DNA of 16,459 bases, taken from contig CATZDY010000056.1 in the NCBI GenBank assembly GCA_958417755.1, forward strand, positions 1 to 16,459, read 5' to 3'. The position numbers were made by a program, and so were the translations under genes. This document shows, one piece after another, positions 12,900 through 16,459 of the stretch (within the stretch, counting starts at the first letter, position 1; each line of letters begins with the position of its first letter). Origin of the DNA: an uncultured Peptococcaceae bacterium (lineage in GTDB: Bacteria > Bacillota > Desulfotomaculia > Desulfotomaculales > Desulfocucumaceae). The notes under the pieces were generated by a model that was not told the DNA's origin, made no database searches, and saw only the letters and a program-made list of their open reading frames with translations.

Positions 12900-13241
12900 A
12901 TGGTGGGTTATCAAAGGTTGGGTCTAACCACTGGCCATCGCAAAGCCATGTTGCGTAATTTGGTTACATCCCTAATCAAAGAAAAACGCATTCAAACCAC
13001 AGAAACCCGGGCAAAACAAGTGAGAAGTATTGCAGAAAAGATGATTACCTTGGGTAAACAAGGAGATTTGGCTGCCCGACGGCAAGTTTTGGCTTATATG
13101 TATGATGAAGAAGTAGTCCGAAATTTATTTGATGCTATTGCGCCACAATATTCAGATAGACAGGGTGGTTATACAAGAATGATCAAAGTGGGGCATAGGC
13201 GTGGAGATGCCGCCCCCATGGTGATTTTGGAATTGGTATAA
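12900..13241 (+). CDS. rplQ: 50S ribosomal protein L17
   Basis: L17 is a large-subunit protein near the tunnel exit. The product is 113 residues, the short bacterial form. The N-terminus MVGYQRLGLTTGHRKAMLRNLVTSLIKEKRIQTTETRAKQVRSIAEKMITLGKQGDLAARRQ is clear, with the C-terminal YTRMIKVGHRRGDAAPMVILELV. The ATG starts 10 nt after the rpoA stop, with GGGGGGA between. It is the last gene of the alpha block; the ECF cassette begins one base after its stop, so the transporter genes are probably read from the same transcript. Confidence 0.98.
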   Translation: MVGYQRLGLTTGHRKAMLRNLVTSLIKEKRIQTTETRAKQVRSIAEKMITLGKQGDLAARRQVLAYMYDEEVVRNLFDAIAPQYSDRQGGYTRMIKVGHRRGDAAPMVILELV

Positions 13242-13242
13242 A

Positions 13243-14067
13243 GTGAGCAAGAACAATAGTTTTATATCTTTTGAAAGGGTATCATATTATTATAGTGGAA
13301 TAAAAGAACCTGCTATCAGTGATATCGATGCCACTATACAACGGGGCGAATTCATAGCCATTTTAGGTGCTAACGGTTCTGGTAAGTCTACCTTGGCAAG
13401 GCATATGAACGCCCTGTTGTTGCCATCCAAAGGAAAAGTATCTGTTTGTGGTTTGGATAGTCAAAAAGATATGAAAAAAGTCAGGGAAAAAGTAAGCATG
13501 GTATTCCAAAATCCTGACAATCAATTGGTGGCTACTTTGGTAGAAGAAGATGTGGCTTTTGGTCCTGAGAATTTGGGGGTTTCCTCAACAGAAATTAGAC
13601 AAAGGGTCAAGGAATCTTTGCTACAAGTAGGGCTATGGGGGATGAAAGATAAACAACCCCATATGTTGTCTGGTGGACAAAAGCAGCGCTTGGCCATTGC
13701 TGGGGCTTTGGCTATGCATGCAGAATGTATGGTATTGGATGAGCCTACTGCTATGTTGGATCCCAAAGGTAGAAATGAAGTTTTATCTTTGTTATTGCAA
13801 TTAAAAAAGCAAAAACAAGTAACATTGGTTTTGATTACCCATTTAATGGAGGAAGCTTTTCTTGCCGATAAAATTTGGGTGATGAAATATGGCAAACTTA
13901 TAGCACAGGATTCGCCAAGAAAAATCTTTGGAAACCTTTCCTTGTTGGATGAGGCTGGACTAGAACCCTTAGAATCTATAAAGTTTGCAGAAACCTTGCG
14001 ACAAGCTGGGTGTTCTATTGATTTTCCCTTTACTATGGATGAGTTGGTGGATTATATATGTCAGTAA
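13243..14067 (+). CDS. ecfA1: ECF transporter ATPase EcfA1 (CbiO type)
   Basis: One of two ABC ATPases that, with EcfT, energise vitamin and metal uptake through interchangeable substrate-binding S proteins. The product is 274 residues. Motifs: Walker A GANGSGKST (42-50), Q-loop FQNPDNQ (Gln89), signature LSGGQ (142-146), Walker B MVLDEP (163-168) and switch His200 (LITH). The order is complete and looks active. The GTG start is one base after rplQ and has no obvious Shine-Dalgarno sequence, so expression probably depends on coupling. No S component is encoded in the window, as expected for a group II (shared) ECF module. Confidence 0.95.
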   Translation: MSKNNSFISFERVSYYYSGIKEPAISDIDATIQRGEFIAILGANGSGKSTLARHMNALLLPSKGKVSVCGLDSQKDMKKVREKVSMVFQNPDNQLVATLVEEDVAFGPENLGVSSTEIRQRVKESLLQVGLWGMKDKQPHMLSGGQKQRLAIAGALAMHAECMVLDEPTAMLDPKGRNEVLSLLLQLKKQKQVTLVLITHLMEEAFLADKIWVMKYGKLIAQDSPRKIFGNLSLLDEAGLEPLESIKFAETLRQAGCSIDFPFTMDELVDYICQ

Positions 14068-14921
14068 TACAATTCAACAATGTGAGTTATTCCTATGGAA
14101 TAGGTACGACATTAGAAACATCAGCATTAATCAATATTTCCTTTCAGCTTGAAAAAAGTGATTGTTTGGCTTTGGTAGGTTCTACAGGTTCAGGAAAATC
14201 CACATTAGGGTTATTATTAAATGGTTTATTAGTTCCCACAGCAGGAAAAGTTTTGATTCATGGTTATGATACAAGCAAAAAAAAAGTAAAGAATAATTTA
14301 TGGCGACAAGTTGGAATGGTTTTTCAATATCCAGAAATGCAGTTCTTTGAAGAAAATGTCTTTAAAGAAGTAGCCTTTGGCCCTTCAAACATGGCATTAT
14401 CAACAAATGAAGTATCCCAGAGGGTTTTCCATGCTTTGGAATGTGTTGGACTTTGTCCTGAGGAAATAAAAAATCGTCAACCCCATACTTTAAGTGGGGG
14501 ACAAAGAAGAAGAGTAGCCCTTGCCTCTATTTTAGCCATGGAACCCGAAATTCTTGTGCTTGATGAACCTACTGCAGGTATAGATCCCAGTGGAAAAAGA
14601 AAAATATTAAACTTAATAAAAGATTTACAAAAAAAGCAAGGTTTAACCATTGTAATCATTACCCATTCTATGGAGGATGTAGCTTTTCTAGCAAACAAAA
14701 TTTTGGTTCTTCATCAAGGGGAAAAATATATGTTTGGTAGCCCCAAAACAATATTTTTACAAGCCCAAGAAATAGAAAGCGCAGGATTAACCTTGCCCTT
14801 TTTAGCCAAATTAAAGTATGAATTGAAAAAAAAGAGGGTCCCTATTTCAGATGATTCCCTAGATGCTGAAGCTTTAAAAAAAGATATCATTGCCTATTTG
14901 CGTTCAAAACAATTGGAATAA
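14058..14921 (+). CDS. ecfA2: ECF transporter ATPase EcfA2 (CbiO type)
   Basis: The second ATPase of the ECF energizing module, pairing with EcfA1. The product is 287 residues. Motifs: Walker A GSTGSGKST (41-49), Q-loop FQYPEMQFFEENV (Gln90), signature LSGGQ (145-149), Walker B LVLDEP (166-171), followed by D-loop GIDP and His203 (ITH). The FQ-P-E-Q-F pattern after the Q-loop is typical of EcfA2 rather than EcfA1. Its ATG overlaps the end of ecfA1 by 10 nt, which supports stoichiometric, coupled synthesis of the two. Confidence 0.95.
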   Translation: MSVIQFNNVSYSYGIGTTLETSALINISFQLEKSDCLALVGSTGSGKSTLGLLLNGLLVPTAGKVLIHGYDTSKKKVKNNLWRQVGMVFQYPEMQFFEENVFKEVAFGPSNMALSTNEVSQRVFHALECVGLCPEEIKNRQPHTLSGGQRRRVALASILAMEPEILVLDEPTAGIDPSGKRKILNLIKDLQKKQGLTIVIITHSMEDVAFLANKILVLHQGEKYMFGSPKTIFLQAQEIESAGLTLPFLAKLKYELKKKRVPISDDSLDAEALKKDIIAYLRSKQLE

Positions 14922-14923
14922 GA

Positions 14924-14968
14924 GCCAATGTACTGTAGTAATTAGCAAAACTGTGTTATCGTATTGGC
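14924..14968 (+). repeat. 6-bp inverted repeat in the ecfA2-ecfT gap
   Basis: GCCAAT (14924-14929) and ATTGGC (14963-14968) are reverse complements 33 nt apart, just after the ecfA2 stop. The match is short enough to be chance. No T-run or convincing promoter is seen in the remaining gap, which ends with the EcfT ribosome binding site. Confidence 0.2.
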
Positions 14969-15009
14969 AAGTGCTGTGAATCTTTGATAAACACAAGAAG
15001 GGGTATACA

Positions 15010-15807
15010 TTGTTAGATGGATTTATTGTTGGCCAATATGTTCCGGGAAGCTCATTTATTCATCGTTTAGATCCTCGTACTAAAATAGTTTCTATGTTAT
15101 TGCTGGTCATTGCAACCACCATGGCTCAAGGGCTGGCTTTTATTCCAATCATTATAGTGGTAACAATTGCCTTTCTGTTTTCCCGTATTTCTCTTGTATT
15201 TTTTTGGCGCGGGCTAAAATTTTTATGGATTTTGTTGCTCATTACTTTTGTCCTACAAGCATGTTTTACACCAGGGGAAACTTTGCTGCAATGGGGTTTT
15301 TTAGAGATTAGCAAAGAGGGCTTGCTGCTAGGCGGACAAATGTTTTTACGCGTATTCTTATTGATTGTAATTGCTACATTATTAACTGTAACCACTACAC
15401 CAGTACATCTTACAGCAGGGATTGAAATACTGGGTCAACCTTTATACCGATTAGGTATTCCAGTGCATGAAATTGCTATGATGATTACCATTTCATTGCG
15501 TTTTGTTCCTACAATTTTAGCTGAAGTTCTCATGATTGCCAAAGCACAACAGGCAAGGGGAGCCGGATTTTCGGGAAGAGACTGGAAGAAGAAAAAAGAT
15601 GCTTTGTTATCAATATTGGTACCCATGTTTTCCAATGCCTTTCGTCGGGCAGAAGATTTATCCATTGCAATGGAAGCTCGTTGCTATCAGGGAAGCGTAG
15701 GAAGAAGTAGAATGAGGCAATATCAATATCATATTGGAGATATTTTAACATTCATGATATCCAGTGTTATACCATTGATAGTCATATTGTGGAAGCGATG
15801 GGGGTAA
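15010..15807 (+). CDS. ecfT: ECF transporter transmembrane protein EcfT
   Basis: The membrane coupling protein that links the EcfA1/EcfA2 ATPases to S components. The product is 265 residues, with several hydrophobic segments at about 25-58, 68-84, 107-130, 150-175 and 245-260. Family signatures are FIHRLDPRTKIV near the N-terminus and the two coupling-helix motifs, QQARGAGF (ARG at 182-184) and MEARCYQG (ARC at 223-225). The start is TTG at 15010, with AAGAAGGGG upstream; no ATG lies nearby in frame. An 88-nt gap separates it from ecfA2, whereas the two ATPase genes overlap. Confidence 0.94.
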   Translation: MLDGFIVGQYVPGSSFIHRLDPRTKIVSMLLLVIATTMAQGLAFIPIIIVVTIAFLFSRISLVFFWRGLKFLWILLLITFVLQACFTPGETLLQWGFLEISKEGLLLGGQMFLRVFLLIVIATLLTVTTTPVHLTAGIEILGQPLYRLGIPVHEIAMMITISLRFVPTILAEVLMIAKAQQARGAGFSGRDWKKKKDALLSILVPMFSNAFRRAEDLSIAMEARCYQGSVGRSRMRQYQYHIGDILTFMISSVIPLIVILWKRWG

Positions 15808-15820
15808 GATTGCAGTTTCC

Positions 15821-16459
15821 ATGAAAAATATAAAATTAACTGTTGCCTATGATGGCAGTAAATATTTTGGCTTTCAAGAACAAAGAGGATGCAATTTGCC
15901 AACAATTCAAGAGAAATTAGAAGACTGCCTGGAGGTTCTAACCAACCATAAAATAAAAGTAATTGGCGCAGGAAGAACAGATTCTGGTGTGCATGCTGTT
16001 GGACAAGTTGTTAATTTTAATGCTATGGATTGGCCTATTCCTATTCATAAAATTCCTTTGGCCATGAATGGACGTTTGCCTGCAGATATTGTGGTAACCT
16101 CTGCCCAAAGAGTAACAGATGAATTTCATGCACGTTTTTCAGCCATAAGCAAAACATATAAATATCAGATTTATAATGCAAGAATACCTGATCCTTTTTT
16201 GCAACGCTATACATATTTTGTCCCCCAACCATTGAATGTACAGGCAATGTCTTTGGGAGGTAAATTTTTAGTAGGTGAGCACGATTTTAATGCTTTTCGC
16301 GCTAAGGGAACTTCAGTCAAAAGTACAGTCCGAACAATATATGGAGTACAGGTGCAACAAAAAGGAAATTTAATAGAAATTTTAGTAACAGGCAATGGAT
16401 TACTTTTTAACATGGTTCGTATCATTGTGGGGTCACTGTTAAAAATAGGATTTGATTTA
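15821..16459 (+). CDS. truA: tRNA pseudouridine(38-40) synthase TruA, 3'-truncated by window edge
   Basis: TruA converts U38-U40 in the anticodon stem-loop of many tRNAs to pseudouridine. From ATG 15821 the frame runs open to the window end, 213 codons of a usual ~245. Signatures: MKNIKLTVAYDGSKYFGFQEQ, the catalytic motif GAGRTDSGVHAVGQ with Asp54 as nucleophile, then MNGRLPADIVV, FHARFSAISKTYKYQI and GEHDFNAFRAKG; the C-terminal FNMVRIIVGSLLKIG is just reached. The ribosome binding site is not clear: a GGGGG run lies about 16 nt upstream, overlapping the end of ecfT. ecfA1-ecfA2-ecfT-truA is a common order in Bacillota. Confidence 0.96.
   Translation, partial: MKNIKLTVAYDGSKYFGFQEQRGCNLPTIQEKLEDCLEVLTNHKIKVIGAGRTDSGVHAVGQVVNFNAMDWPIPIHKIPLAMNGRLPADIVVTSAQRVTDEFHARFSAISKTYKYQIYNARIPDPFLQRYTYFVPQPLNVQAMSLGGKFLVGEHDFNAFRAKGTSVKSTVRTIYGVQVQQKGNLIEILVTGNGLLFNMVRIIVGSLLKIGFDL

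Noticed and set aside
1..16459. A new defence, mobile or biosynthetic system
   Set aside because: All 31 genes match known families in a conserved order; there are no integrase, transposase, repeat array or cargo genes, so only the intergenic RNAs and the KOW protein remain as open questions.

Overview
The window is a stretch of the S10–spc–alpha ribosomal protein supercluster of a bacterium of the phylum Bacillota, most likely class Clostridia (Peptococcaceae/Desulfotomaculum-like or a neighbouring lineage; this placement is inference). Support for it: moderately AT-rich DNA, strong AAGGAGGT-type ribosome binding sites, many GTG and some TTG starts, the zinc-binding short S14, a small KOW-domain protein between map and infA, and an ECF-transporter cassette plus truA after rplQ. 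All 31 recognised genes are on the + strand. The first (rplB) lacks its 5' end and the last (truA) its 3' end. No gene looks frameshifted, and I see no tRNA, rRNA, insertion sequence, CRISPR array or prophage.

Layout. Positions 1-2995 are the end of the S10 block: rplB', rpsS, rplV, rpsC, rplP, rpmC, rpsQ. Positions 3062-7366 are the spc block: rplN, rplX, rplE, rpsN, rpsH, rplF, rplR, rpsE, rpmD, rplO. Then come secY (translocon), map (N-terminal methionine removal), a KOW-domain RNA-binding protein, infA (IF1) and rpmJ. Positions 10197-13241 are the alpha block: rpsM, rpsK, rpsD, rpoA, rplQ. Positions 13243-15807 encode the shared energizing module of ECF vitamin/metal transporters (ecfA1, ecfA2, ecfT), followed by truA (tRNA pseudouridine synthase). 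The genes supply ribosome subunits, initiation, secretion, nascent-chain processing and the RNA polymerase alpha subunit in one co-oriented cluster.

The gene content is mostly textbook. Two departures stand out. The adenylate kinase gene usually found between secY and map in Bacillota is absent (13 nt gap). The non-coding gaps longer than about 60 nt mostly carry a visible inverted repeat, often placed just upstream of the next gene's ribosome binding site. The longest gap, 205 nt between rpsD and rpoA, can be tiled by several mutually compatible stems and may contain an H-type pseudoknot. No gap exceeds 300 nt. I did not find a previously undescribed multi-gene system; the best candidates for something new are the structured intergenic RNAs. 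No clear intrinsic terminator (stem plus T-run) is visible on the + strand.
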